Notes: generated from the letters alone by a model not told the origin. DNA of 21,232 nt from Desulfobulbaceae bacterium (GCA_003508005.1 DNUE01000070.1:201-21432); one strand, 5' to 3'. Counted from the first letter of the stretch, positions 8,796 through 16,529 are shown. Numbers and translations are program-made.

Positions 8796-8824
8796 TTGAC
8801 AGAGAGAGCGCGATTTCTTATAGA
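8796..8824 (+). promoter_or_regulatory. Sigma70-type promoter for the OB-fold lipoprotein gene
   Basis: Perfect TTGACA (8796-8801), 17-nt spacer, TATAGA (8819-8824). It lies 69 nt before the start codon of the lipoprotein gene and downstream of the glgX stop, so the two genes are probably separate transcripts. The preceding stretch 8657-8795 shows no gene or clear terminator. Confidence 0.55.
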
Positions 8825-8892
8825 ATATCTTTGCATTGTCGTGATTTTCAAAGGGATATTGTGAGTTTTTTTACTAATGGGAGATTAATGTC

Positions 8893-9807
8893 ATGAATTG
8901 TCGCATCCTTTTTATTGCTGCTGTCCTCCTTTTGCTTGGAGTCGGTGCCGGTTGCAAAGGCAGCAACGAACAGGCCACCAGCCCGGCAGCCGACAGGCAG
9001 CCGGCGACAGTCCAGCCTGAAGCGTCTCCGGCCGGGCCCGGCGAGGAAGAAACTGCTCCCGCCACCTCTGAACCAGCCCACGGAGAGCCTGCACCTCAGG
9101 TGGCGCAAATATCGGGGAAGGTACTGGAAACCATGAACGCCGCCGGCTACACTTATGTCAATGTGGAAACCCCTTCCGGCCCCGTCTGGGCAGCCCTCCC
9201 TGAAACCAGGGTGGAAGCAGGGAAAGATATAGTCCTGGCCGGCGGCATGGAAATGAAAAATTTCGAGTCCAAGACCCTGGGCAGAACCTTTGACAGCCTC
9301 ATCTTCTCCAGCGGCATCGTTCCGCAGGGCGTGCAGGCAGCGGCTCCAACTGCTCCTGCTCAGGGCGGGGACAGCTTCGCTGCCGCCATGCAGCAGGAGG
9401 CAGCCAGCGTTTCGGCCAAGCCGATGCTTGGCGGCAATGCGCCGGTCTCGGGCGGAAGTGTCGCCGCGATAGTTCCCCCCAGCGATATCAAGGTGGACAA
9501 GGCCGGGGGAGAGAACGCCTACACTATTGGGGAACTCTTTGCCAAGAAGGACGAACTCAACGGGAAGAAGGTCAAGGTCCGGGGCAAGGTCGTCAAGGTT
9601 TCGCTGAAGATCATGGGCAAGAACTGGCTCCACCTGCAGGATGGCACCGGTGACGCCGGCAGCAAGACCCATGACCTGGTGGTCACCACATCTGCAGAGG
9701 CGCAAAAGGATGCGGTGGTGGTGGTGGAAGGGACCTTGCATGCGGACCGTGATTTTGGCTCCGGGTATCGCTACGAGGTGATTGTCGAGGATGCCGAGGT
9801 CAAGTAA
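8893..9807 (+). CDS. Lipoprotein with an NrfJ-like OB domain and a second C-terminal OB-fold domain
   Basis: 304 residues. A lipoprotein signal ends in GAGC with the cysteine at residue 21, followed by about 45 residues of Ala/Pro/Glu-rich spacer. The first domain (about 70-143) reads ISGKVLETMNAAGYTYVNVE, then GPVWAALPE and MKNFESKTLGRTFD. This pattern occurs in small deltaproteobacterial periplasmic proteins annotated NrfJ-related or DNA-binding. An Ala/Gln-rich linker precedes the second domain (about 208-304), with LNGKKVKVRGKVVKVS and NWLHLQDGTGD, typical of OB-fold strands. GGGAG lies 9 nt before the ATG. Ligand and role are unknown; NrfJ-type proteins sit near multihaem cytochromes in some genomes, but none is here. 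Monocistronic by context. Confidence 0.75.
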   Translation: MNCRILFIAAVLLLLGVGAGCKGSNEQATSPAADRQPATVQPEASPAGPGEEETAPATSEPAHGEPAPQVAQISGKVLETMNAAGYTYVNVETPSGPVWAALPETRVEAGKDIVLAGGMEMKNFESKTLGRTFDSLIFSSGIVPQGVQAAAPTAPAQGGDSFAAAMQQEAASVSAKPMLGGNAPVSGGSVAAIVPPSDIKVDKAGGENAYTIGELFAKKDELNGKKVKVRGKVVKVSLKIMGKNWLHLQDGTGDAGSKTHDLVVTTSAEAQKDAVVVVEGTLHADRDFGSGYRYEVIVEDAEVK

Positions 9808-9838
9808 CTGGGTGCACGGCGCATAATAAGAATGTTTT

Positions 9839-9923
9839 CGCATAAAGTGAAAATGCTGACCATCCGCCTCTGTAATGTGCCTGCGGTGCAGAGTTTGCCA
9901 GCGTCAGAATCGCACTTTATGCG
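9839..9923. repeat. Long imperfect inverted repeat between the lipoprotein gene and panE
   Basis: An 11-bp perfect inverted repeat (CGCATAAAGTG at 9839-9849, CACTTTATGCG at 9913-9923) encloses a second pair, CTGAC/GTCAG (9856-9860 and 9903-9907). Inside that is a third, CTCTG/CAGAG. Nested arms over 85 nt would fold into one long stem ending 12 nt before the panE ATG, in the only gap between the two genes. No T-run follows. It may be a 3' hairpin of the upstream gene, a translational control element for panE, or a small palindromic repeat unit. Confidence 0.6.
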
Positions 9924-9935
9924 GTTCTGTCGATA

Positions 9936-10907
9936 ATGCATATTGTCATTGTCGGCCCGGGAGCACTCGGCTCTCTGCTGACCGCACGGCTTTCTCTCTA
10001 CCTGGCTGGGCAGGGAAAAGGCCGGGCTGACAGTGACCACCAGGTTTCGCTCCTTGACTATAAACCGCAGCGGGCGGCGTTGCTGGCCAGGGGCGGCCTG
10101 GTTCTTGAGGAAGGTGACCGTCGGCAACACTGCACGCCTGCGGTTGCCGCCGCCCCCGAGGTCTGTGCCGGCGCGGATGTCCTCTTCCTCTGCGTGAAAG
10201 CAGCAGCCGTGCGGGCGGCGCTGGACCGCATCCGTCCCTTTCTTTCTTCGGAACAACTCATCCTCGCCATGCAGAACGGCATTGCCCATCTGGAACTCCT
10301 GACCGCCCTGCCCTGTATGCCTGGGGTCGGCATTACCACTGAGGGAGCGACTTTGCTGGCACCTGGCCGCGTCCGCCACGGCGGCGCGGGCCTGACCCGC
10401 CTGGGTCTGCTGCCGCCAGCGACGGCAGCCGCGCACTCCCTGCTCGATCGGACGACGGCGGTTCTCAAGGCGTCCGGCCTGGCTGTTCGGATCACCCACG
10501 CCCCGCTCAAGCATGTCTGGGCCAAGCTCTTTATCAATGTGGGCATCAATGCCCTGACCGCGCTTCTGCGCTGCCCGAACGGTGTTCTGCTGGATTCCCT
10601 GGAGACCAGGGAGAGGATGACCATGGCCGTGCGGGAGGCCGAGGCAGTGGCCCGGGCAAGCGGCATCCCCATTGACGAAGATCCGCTTGCCGCCACTTTA
10701 AAAGTCTGCAAGGCGACCGGAACCAACATTTCCTCAATGCTCCAGGACATCAGCAACCGGCGCAGAACTGAGATCGACGCGATCAACGGCGCCGTCGTTG
10801 CCGCCGGCAGCAGGCTGGGCATCCCCACGCCGGTCAATGCCGAGCTTGTCCGTCAGGTCAAGGAACTGGAATCCGAGTTTGCCGGCGCGGAGGAGGGGTG
10901 GCCGTGA
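9936..10907 (+). CDS. panE: 2-dehydropantoate 2-reductase (ketopantoate reductase)
   Basis: NADPH-dependent reduction of ketopantoate to pantoate in pantothenate/CoA synthesis, cytoplasmic. 323 residues. It opens with the Rossmann motif HIVIVGPGALGSLL (GxGALG, residues 7-12), followed by FLCVKAAAVRAAL and AMQNGIAHLELL. The catalytic-lysine region HAPLKHVWAKLFINVGINALTAL comes next, and the C-terminal helical domain contains the conserved RRRTEIDAINGAVV. All are signatures of the PanE/ApbA family. No strong ribosome site is visible because the start follows the large hairpin directly. Its stop overlaps the start of the next gene (GTGA), so the two are translationally coupled. PanE-like paralogues act on other 2-oxo acids, so the exact substrate is likely rather than certain. 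Confidence 0.9.
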   Translation: MHIVIVGPGALGSLLTARLSLYLAGQGKGRADSDHQVSLLDYKPQRAALLARGGLVLEEGDRRQHCTPAVAAAPEVCAGADVLFLCVKAAAVRAALDRIRPFLSSEQLILAMQNGIAHLELLTALPCMPGVGITTEGATLLAPGRVRHGGAGLTRLGLLPPATAAAHSLLDRTTAVLKASGLAVRITHAPLKHVWAKLFINVGINALTALLRCPNGVLLDSLETRERMTMAVREAEAVARASGIPIDEDPLAATLKVCKATGTNISSMLQDISNRRRTEIDAINGAVVAAGSRLGIPTPVNAELVRQVKELESEFAGAEEGWP

Positions 10908-11476
10908 CCAGGATTCACCCCGCCCGCCTAGGGTTTGATTTTGACGGGGTGGTGGCGGATACGGCGGAGACGTTCATCCGCCTGTGCTGCGAGGAGTACG
11001 GCTATTGTTCCATCAGGCTGGAAGATATCACGGAGTTTGAGGTAGAGCGCTGCCTGGACCTGGATGCAGGGATCGTGGAGGCGGTATTTTCCAGGATTCT
11101 CTGCAATTCCGTCGAGGCCGGGTTGCGGCCGATGCCCGGTGCGATCGAGGTCCTGGCGGAGCTGACTCAGCAAACACCGGTGACCGTGATTACCGCCAGG
11201 CCCTATCCCCAGCCGGTGCGGGACTGGCTTGATGCGCTCATGCCCGCCCAGGTCAGCCGGAGGATAGCGGTGGTCGCCATGGGCGCCCACGACGACAAAC
11301 CCCGATATATTCGCCAGCACGGACTGGACTCGTTTATTGACGACCGGGCGGAAACCTGTTTTCAGCTCGAAGAGGCCGGCATTACCCCGATTATTTTTTC
11401 CCAACCCTGGAACCAGGGCCGTCACTCCTTCGCCTCGGTCAGCACCTGGGAGGAGATCAGAGCGCTCTGTCGTTGA
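10904..11476 (+). CDS. HAD-superfamily phosphatase, 5'(3')-deoxyribonucleotidase-like
   Basis: 190 residues. Motif I is GFDFDGVVADT with nucleophile D12 and acid D14. Motif II is the Thr in VTVITARPYPQPV; the acidic motif is FIDDRAETC, followed by IIFSQPWNQG. The short all-alpha insert after motif I and the DDR-then-PWN pattern resemble the NT5C/5'-nucleotidase-like HAD group. The GTG at 10904 is preferred: GGAGG sits seven nt upstream and the codon overlaps the panE stop as GTGA. The ORF is also open from a GTG at 10898, which is too close to the ribosome site. Co-translation with panE suggests a phosphate-monoester job in CoA or nucleotide metabolism, but the substrate cannot be assigned. 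Confidence 0.82.
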   Translation: MTRIHPARLGFDFDGVVADTAETFIRLCCEEYGYCSIRLEDITEFEVERCLDLDAGIVEAVFSRILCNSVEAGLRPMPGAIEVLAELTQQTPVTVITARPYPQPVRDWLDALMPAQVSRRIAVVAMGAHDDKPRYIRQHGLDSFIDDRAETCFQLEEAGITPIIFSQPWNQGRHSFASVSTWEEIRALCR

Positions 11477-11598
11477 GGCGTATTCATGCCGGACCTGCAG
11501 TTCCTCTCTTCCTCTCTCGAGCAGATAGGGAAACATGTTATGCGGGAAACGGCTGCGACCTGCCGAACGCAGGAATCTGTGCGGCGGGGGGGGGGCTG

Positions 11599-13284
11599 TT
11601 ATCCTGCCGCAGCGGTATGGTTGCGCTGAAGATCCATGATTTCTTCCAGGCAAGTATTCTTGTAGGTATAATCCAGCCCGTTGCTTGCCTGGATGTGCTT
11701 GTCGGCAAGGAAAGCAGGTGTCGGATAGTCTCGGATGATCCTGCCTTGGTGCATGACGATTGTTCGCTTGCTCAAATTCCGGATGAAAAACATGTCATGG
11801 GTAATGATGATTTTGGTCATATCCAGCTTTTCGAGAATTTTCAGAAGGAGCTCCTGACTTTTTGGATCCAGGCTGGCTGTTGGCTCATCAAGAAGAAGTA
11901 TCTCCGGGTGCATGCTTAACGCTGCCGCTATTGCCAGCCTTTTTCGCTCACCCCCGCTCAGATGGAGCGGGATGCGGTGCTCGTAGCCTGTCAGTTGAAC
12001 GCTGTGAAGGGCTTCTGCAACCCTCTCTTTAATCTCGATTGCCGGGAGTTTCATTTGTTGCGGACCGAAGGCCACTTCTTCCCAGCAGGACGGACAAAAC
12101 AACTGGTCGGCAGTGTTCTGAAACACCATGCCTACCTGCCGCCACAGCGCTCGATGCAGCCTGCAATCCATCTTCTTGCCTTTTGAGAAAAAATACCCCT
12201 CGCCATGATTAAGGCCGAGAAGGCATGCGGCGAGAGTTGATTTTCCAGCGCCGTTTTCTCCGACCACCGCCAGGGTCTCGCCGGGATAAACGATCAGGTT
12301 GATATCGCTGATTCCTATCGTCCCGTCGGGATATTGATAATTGAAATGCTGCAGTTCGAGGATTGGTGCCTCTGGAACGGCCGGGGCGTGCGCGCCGTTT
12401 TTTCCATGATCATGGGAGAAATGATAATGCTGGTGAGGCGATGTCGGTGCAGGTTTATGCTGGCCTCCGCAGCAGGCAAAACGGAAAGTGAAATCTAGCC
12501 CATGTTCCTTAAGGGAATTTTGGCTGGAGACCAGCTCCCTGATGCTGTAATCGTGATGGATCCTGCCATCCGCAAGGACAACGGCCCGTTCACAGATATC
12601 ATACAGAAAGAGCAGATCGTGGTCGATGATGATCAGAGTGCCCGGAAATCCGGCCAGCAATTCTTTCAAAATCCTTTCCTGTTTCGGGTCAAGATTGGCA
12701 GTTGGCTCGTCAAGGATCAGCACTTCGGGCTTCATCACCAGGATGGAGGCCAGTGCCGCCCTTTTTTTCTGGCCGTAGCTGAGAAGATGGGCGGGTTTAT
12801 ACATCAGATGGCTCAGTCCTACGGTTTCGAGGCATCCCCGGACCAGCTCTTCCACCTCATCGCGGGAACGTCCCTGATTCATTGGGCCAAAAGCGACATT
12901 TTCAAAGATGGTGTTGCAGAAGAGATGGTTTTCCGGGTCTTGAAAGAGGATTCCGATTTCCTGCCGGAGAACGGATTGGATAGACGGACCGGTTTTCTTC
13001 TCCCGATAACGGAGCGAGCCGCTCTGCAACGGGAGCAGGCCGTTGAGATGCTTGACCAGCGTCGATTTGCCTGAACCGTTTTTGCCTACCAGGGCAATGC
13101 GATCTCCCTTGGAGATGGAAAGCGCTATGTCTGTGAGTGCCTGGTTTCCGTCAGGGTAGACAAAAGACAGGCCTTCTATTGCAAAGAGGAGGTCAGCGAC
13201 GGCAGGGCCATTGAGGTGATAATCGCTGCTGGAGAGATGCATAAAGGATTTTGGCTGAAAGAGTGAAAGGGTTCGCCATTGCAC
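11599..13284 (-). CDS. nikO: Nickel ECF transporter ATPase NikO, tandem two-ATPase fusion with a Cys/His-rich linker
   Basis: Energises the nickel transporter at the cytoplasmic face of the inner membrane. 561 residues, twice the usual CbiO/NikO length, with two complete ABC cassettes. Cassette 1 has Walker A GKNGSGKST (67-75), signature LSYGQ (168-172) and Walker B VLILDEP (188-194). Cassette 2 has GENGAGKST (342-350), LSGGE (442-446) and ILLLDEP (462-468). Between them, residues 271-306 form a linker with an adjacent Cys pair and at least seven His, likely to bind Ni2+. The start is uncertain: GTG at 13284, seven bases past the nikQ stop, or ATG at 13242 just before the conserved core. It is the last gene of the operon, convergent with the HAD gene; a run of ten G lies just past its stop. 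Confidence 0.9.
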   Translation of the reverse strand: MQWRTLSLFQPKSFMHLSSSDYHLNGPAVADLLFAIEGLSFVYPDGNQALTDIALSISKGDRIALVGKNGSGKSTLVKHLNGLLPLQSGSLRYREKKTGPSIQSVLRQEIGILFQDPENHLFCNTIFENVAFGPMNQGRSRDEVEELVRGCLETVGLSHLMYKPAHLLSYGQKKRAALASILVMKPEVLILDEPTANLDPKQERILKELLAGFPGTLIIIDHDLLFLYDICERAVVLADGRIHHDYSIRELVSSQNSLKEHGLDFTFRFACCGGQHKPAPTSPHQHYHFSHDHGKNGAHAPAVPEAPILELQHFNYQYPDGTIGISDINLIVYPGETLAVVGENGAGKSTLAACLLGLNHGEGYFFSKGKKMDCRLHRALWRQVGMVFQNTADQLFCPSCWEEVAFGPQQMKLPAIEIKERVAEALHSVQLTGYEHRIPLHLSGGERKRLAIAAALSMHPEILLLDEPTASLDPKSQELLLKILEKLDMTKIIITHDMFFIRNLSKRTIVMHQGRIIRDYPTPAFLADKHIQASNGLDYTYKNTCLEEIMDLQRNHTAAAG

Positions 13285-13290
13285 TCACAA

Positions 13291-14232
13291 TCAGGGGGCC
13301 GAGGGCAACCGCTCAATTAAGAGGAGGACCAGGCCGATCATAATCCATATCCCCCCTTTCGCCAAATCCTTTCCGCTGATTTCCCGGGTGTGAAAGGTTG
13401 GGAAAATTCCCTTATATCCGCGGCAGAGCATAGCCTCATAGACTTTTTGGGTGCGATCATAAGAACTGATAAACAGCATACCGAAGAAATTGCCCATTGT
13501 TTTCATAGTCAAGACATCTGTCCTGGCAGTATACCCGCGAACTTTCATGCTGCGTTGCATACGAACCATCTCCTGATGAAAAACGAAGATGTAGCGATGA
13601 GTGAGCAGGATCATCTGGATGATGGGGACAGGCACCCCAATGCGAGTGAAGCCCTGCAGGGTCGCGGAAAGAGAGGATGTGCCAAGCATTGGCTCCATCA
13701 GCAGGGCTATGGCGCAGGCCTTGATAACAATGGTCAGGGCAAGGAAAAATCCGTTCAGGTGAAAAGGGAAGCGGGAGAGCAGCGGAAAGATCAGGAGAGT
13801 TTCTCCCGGCTGTTCTCTGCTGGAAAAGGGGATCACCAGGAGAAACATGATCAAAAAACCGGACATCGCGGCAAGGCGCTGCAGGCTGGGCAGCCAAGGA
13901 AGTTTGCTGAAATAGACAGCGAAGAGCGAGATCACCAAGGCGGTGACGCTGCAGGCAAAGGTCTTGAGGGAGACGATCAAAAAACAGTACAGGAGAAGCG
14001 AGGCGACCTTTGCAGCCGGATTCCAATTATGAAAGAAAGAGTTGCGATCGGCATGGTTGTCGAGGGTCGGAATCGACCAGTCCGGTTGACCTTTTTGTTG
14101 GGTCTTTTTTTTTCGCAGAAAGGTAATAGCCGTAAGCAAAGCCACCGGCAGCACGACCAGGGAGGTCAGCCAAATCGATGCCATGACCGACAGATGAATG
14201 ATGATTCTGGATTCAGGAAGGATTTCAGTCAT
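13291..14232 (-). CDS. nikQ: Nickel ECF transporter transmembrane protein NikQ/CbiQ (T component)
   Basis: Inner-membrane coupling protein between the substrate-binding NikM and the ATPase. 313 residues. It carries the two cytoplasmic coupling signatures of EcfT proteins: MKVRGYTA (in QRSMKVRGY) and AMLCRGYKG near the C-terminus. The usual CbiQ entry sequence is recognisable as FFHNWNPAAKVASLL. Before that there are about 70 extra residues with one predicted transmembrane helix, longer than a minimal CbiQ; this may replace part of the missing NikN. The ATG overlaps the end of nikM by 8 nt, so translation is coupled. I call it nickel rather than cobalt because of nikR, nikK and nikL next to it. 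Confidence 0.9.
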   Translation of the reverse strand: MTEILPESRIIIHLSVMASIWLTSLVVLPVALLTAITFLRKKKTQQKGQPDWSIPTLDNHADRNSFFHNWNPAAKVASLLLYCFLIVSLKTFACSVTALVISLFAVYFSKLPWLPSLQRLAAMSGFLIMFLLVIPFSSREQPGETLLIFPLLSRFPFHLNGFFLALTIVIKACAIALLMEPMLGTSSLSATLQGFTRIGVPVPIIQMILLTHRYIFVFHQEMVRMQRSMKVRGYTARTDVLTMKTMGNFFGMLFISSYDRTQKVYEAMLCRGYKGIFPTFHTREISGKDLAKGGIWIMIGLVLLLIERLPSAP

Positions 14233-14875
14233 GGCAATGATCGGACGGATGACCAGTTATGCCATGCTGCTGCCGTGGAGCGGAGTGAAGCATCTCCGGT
14301 TTAACCCGGAAAATAAAAGAAATGATAAAGGCGGAAACAGCCGCCTCGATGATTATCACCGGAATATGCGCGACCAGGGCCAGTTTCGCCACTCCGAAAA
14401 AATTTTCGCCGCTGGTATAGAGAAAGCCGGCGAGAATGGTCGCGGCCAATAGAGTGCCCAGACCTCCTGCCACGGCACCGGCCACGGTGTTAGTCAGAAG
14501 TGTCGTGCCGCGGATTGCCCGAAAGAGGAAACCGCAGAACAAGGCCGGCAAGCCCATCATCATGGCATTGGCTCCAAGAGCAGTGAGACCGCCGAATTGA
14601 AAAAGGATACTTTGCAGAAAAAGGCCAATGGTGATGCTCAGAAAAGCGGCGGGTCCGAGAAGCGCCCCGACGATACCGGGCAGCAGCAGGTGGACGCTGG
14701 TCGGCCCCAGCGGCAAGTGGATGAGAGAGGCCACGAAAAAGGAAGAGGTTACGACGGCAATCTTAGGCAGATCCTCCTGCCTGAGTATTTTCAAACTCAG
14801 ACCTATTCCCAGGGCAGTTGCGGCATAAGCGGCTAAGGATATGGTGGTGGGAAGAACTCCGTCGGATATATGCAT
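14225..14875 (-). CDS. nikM: Nickel ECF transporter substrate-binding membrane protein NikM/CbiM (S component)
   Basis: Captures Ni2+ (or Co2+) in the membrane. 216 residues with about six or seven hydrophobic segments. The N-terminus MHISDGVL is the diagnostic metal-binding start of CbiM/NikM, in which the N-terminal amine and His2 ligate the metal. A second conserved motif, LIHLPLGPTSVHLLLPG (His53 and His62), supplies the other ligands, and GANAMMMGLPA follows. It begins four bases after the preceding nikL-like gene and overlaps nikQ, so it sits inside the operon. No nikN/cbiN gene is present, as expected for the NikKL-type variant. Confidence 0.93.
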   Translation of the reverse strand: MHISDGVLPTTISLAAYAATALGIGLSLKILRQEDLPKIAVVTSSFFVASLIHLPLGPTSVHLLLPGIVGALLGPAAFLSITIGLFLQSILFQFGGLTALGANAMMMGLPALFCGFLFRAIRGTTLLTNTVAGAVAGGLGTLLAATILAGFLYTSGENFFGVAKLALVAHIPVIIIEAAVSAFIISFIFRVKPEMLHSAPRQQHGITGHPSDHCHD

Positions 14876-14878
14876 AGC

Positions 14879-15244
14879 TCATTTTCCGGGACTGCGGTTG
14901 TTTTTGCGGGAGGCCATGAAGGCCGCTATCCCAAAAAGGCCGAGAATGTAGCCGATCCCGGCCACGGCCTCCTCTATCCCCGGTTCCTCGACAGCCTGGC
15001 TGAGGGCTGCGATATCCCTTTTGATTATCCGCAGTTCCCGGGTGAGCCTGGCGTCCTGCTCTTGCAATTGGGCCATGACCTCCCGGCAATTTCCAGAGGA
15101 TTCCGGGCTTTCCGTACTCGCCTCGGGCGCGGTTCCGAGTGTTGCTTCTTCCGCCCCGGCCAAAGACACGAGCGTTTGAGAAAGGACGATCAGGGTGAAT
15201 ACAAAAAGAAAACGAGGGACTAATGACCTGAAAAAGCTTTGCAT
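14879..15244 (-). CDS. NikL C-terminal-half-like protein: secreted helical domain with a C-terminal membrane anchor
   Basis: 121 residues. An N-terminal signal peptide (FLFVFTLIVLSQTLV, cleavage near SLAGA) is followed by a Ser/Glu-rich stretch. A predicted coiled coil contains one Cys (NCREVMAQLQEQDARLTREL). The end is a transmembrane helix, GIGYILGLFGIAAFMA, and a positive tail RKNNR. The Cys-Arg-Glu-Val coiled coil plus GIGYILGL anchor resembles the C-terminal half of NikL proteins that replace NikN in NikK-NikL-NikM-Q-O systems. Here it is a separate gene with its own signal, 8 nt after the N-terminal-half gene and 3 nt before nikM. It probably touches NikM from the periplasmic side; function inferred from context. 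Confidence 0.65.
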   Translation of the reverse strand: MQSFFRSLVPRFLFVFTLIVLSQTLVSLAGAEEATLGTAPEASTESPESSGNCREVMAQLQEQDARLTRELRIIKRDIAALSQAVEEPGIEEAVAGIGYILGLFGIAAFMASRKNNRSPGK

Positions 15245-15252
15245 AATGGCAG

Positions 15253-15576
15253 TTACATCTCAGATTCTTTCAGCAGAAAGCTGTTTTTGTGACCCATTGT
15301 GGCATTGATGATGATAGTCAGATTTTCGTTTTTCGGCAGGGGAAAACTGAACAACCCTTTTTCGTCTGTTTTCCCCTCCAGAAGCTTGTTGCCCTTTGTA
15401 TCCTGAACTTCGATCAGCCCCCCCGAAACAGGCTTCCCATCCGGGAAATAGCTTTCCGTAAATACGGTACCGCCTTCAACATAGGCGAAAATGTTGACTT
15501 TGTGGGCGTGGGCGCCATGGGTAGCGCAGCAAAGAAAGACGAGGGTTAACAGGAAAACGGATAGGTGATTACGCAT
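15253..15576 (-). CDS. NikL N-terminal-half-like periplasmic protein (beta-sandwich)
   Basis: 107 residues. The signal peptide MRNHLSVFLLTLVFLCC runs to a cleavage near HGAHA, which leaves a mature start rich in His (AHKVNIFAYVEGG). The rest reads as a carboxypeptidase-regulatory-like beta sandwich: ESYFPDGKPVSGGLIEVQD, then GNKLLEGKTDEKGLFSFPLP and a final conserved MGHKNSF. This is the pattern of the N-terminal domain of NikL, with His residues that may bind Ni2+ in the periplasm. AAAGGA precedes the ATG. The coding region ends where a full NikL would go on into its coiled coil and anchor, which is the next gene. Confidence 0.75.
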   Translation of the reverse strand: MRNHLSVFLLTLVFLCCATHGAHAHKVNIFAYVEGGTVFTESYFPDGKPVSGGLIEVQDTKGNKLLEGKTDEKGLFSFPLPKNENLTIIINATMGHKNSFLLKESEM

Positions 15577-15646
15577 TGGGATTCCTTTCTGAAAGGCCGG
15601 AGAAGAAGGTTTCCCCGGCCGGGAAAAAATAATACATAATATCGAG

Positions 15647-16453
15647 TTATTTCATATCGATTGTATGCACCCAGTACACGGCACCGATCTCAACCCCTTT
15701 TTCGACCCCGTCCTGTTTCAATTTCCAATCCGCTTCGCTGAGGGCGGCAAATCCCCACCAGCCGGCTCTGGGCATGGCATAGGAAAAAACACCGTTTGCA
15801 TCCGCTTTGACCACCTGGGTGACAAATGGGTCACTTGGTGGTGCGACGATTGAAGGGTTGCCCGGCGATTCGTTCAGGTATTCAACCTCAACTTCGGCAC
15901 CTGCCGCCGGTTTGCCTTTGACCAGGACCTGACCGGTGAAAAGATTGCCAGTCCACAGGCCATATGGCCTGGTCAGGGGGATGATCTCAGTTTCCAAGCC
16001 GACGGGTTCATCCCATCCTTTCTCAAGTCCGAGGGCGTTGATGCAGACTTTGGTATAATGAACGATGAAGGAATCTTCAGCAGGCTCCCAATAGGGAACA
16101 GGTTCAACGTAGAAAGTGTAGTCACCTGGCCGTGTTATTGCATAGGCCGTTTCCCAGGCAGTAAAAGTCTGATCCTGATCCGGTGCCTTCCCTTTTGTCT
16201 CGGTCAGGGTGGAGAGCAGGTCGGTTTTCTTGCCATCCTGAAGGACGCCGAATTGCTTCGGCTTTGCCATATTCATAAAATGGCCTTCCATTGGATGAAT
16301 GAATTTCACGGCGATTTCAAGTTTTTTGGGGTCTTCCTGGCTGATGATGTCATCGGAGGGAACGATTGTGCCAAAATGGGCGTGCCCGGTCGTGGAAAGC
16401 CCCAAAAGACAAGCCAGGCTCATGGCCTGGAACAGAAAGTGTTTTGTCTGCAC
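15647..16453 (-). CDS. nikK: Periplasmic nickel-binding component NikK (DUF4198 family)
   Basis: 268 residues. A signal peptide is followed by cleavage near TTGHA, which would expose a histidine at or next to the mature N-terminus (HFGTIVPSDD). The DUF4198 features follow: KLEIAVKFIHPMEGHFMNMAKP, PGDYTFYVEPVPYWEPAEDSF, then a C-terminal beta-sandwich with GKPAAGAEVEVEYLN and DANGVFSYAMPRAGWWGF. The family is known as the NikK accessory part of nickel ECF transporters. The start is GTG at 16453, with a full AGGAGG six nt upstream. It is the first gene of the operon, behind a promoter overlapped by a NikR-type operator. It probably delivers Ni2+ to NikL/NikM. Confidence 0.87.
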   Translation of the reverse strand: MQTKHFLFQAMSLACLLGLSTTGHAHFGTIVPSDDIISQEDPKKLEIAVKFIHPMEGHFMNMAKPKQFGVLQDGKKTDLLSTLTETKGKAPDQDQTFTAWETAYAITRPGDYTFYVEPVPYWEPAEDSFIVHYTKVCINALGLEKGWDEPVGLETEIIPLTRPYGLWTGNLFTGQVLVKGKPAAGAEVEVEYLNESPGNPSIVAPPSDPFVTQVVKADANGVFSYAMPRAGWWGFAALSEADWKLKQDGVEKGVEIGAVYWVHTIDMK

Positions 16454-16502
16454 GAGAGTCCTCCTTTTGAAATGTGTCGAGAAATCAATAAAGTGGGATA
16501 TA

Positions 16503-16529
16503 GTGTTACTAATTATTTTTTTGTATTAC
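16503..16529. promoter_or_regulatory. NikR-type operator in front of nikK
   Basis: GTGTTAC (16503-16509), 13-nt AT-rich spacer, GTATTAC (16523-16529; 5 of 7 to the mirror GTAACAC). It covers the -10 region of the nikK promoter, so Ni-NikR bound here would block the transport operon. The left arm and its next three bases (GTGTTACTAA) are identical to the second site at 17392. Confidence 0.72.

Noticed and set aside
8848..9843. 331-codon minus-strand frame opposite the lipoprotein gene
   Set aside because: The plus-strand gene has a promoter, ribosome site and lipoprotein signal; the reverse frame is Gly/His/Arg rich and shows no domain.
11586..11595. Run of ten G, possible phase-variation tract
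   Set aside because: It lies just past the nikO stop codon and before the end of the convergent gap, so slippage would not change any reading frame seen here.
11599..16453. Cobalt (CbiMNQO) instead of nickel transporter
   Set aside because: There is no cbiN and no cobalamin gene in the window, while nikK, nikL-like genes, nikR and NikR-type sites are all present. Some cobalt transport cannot be excluded.
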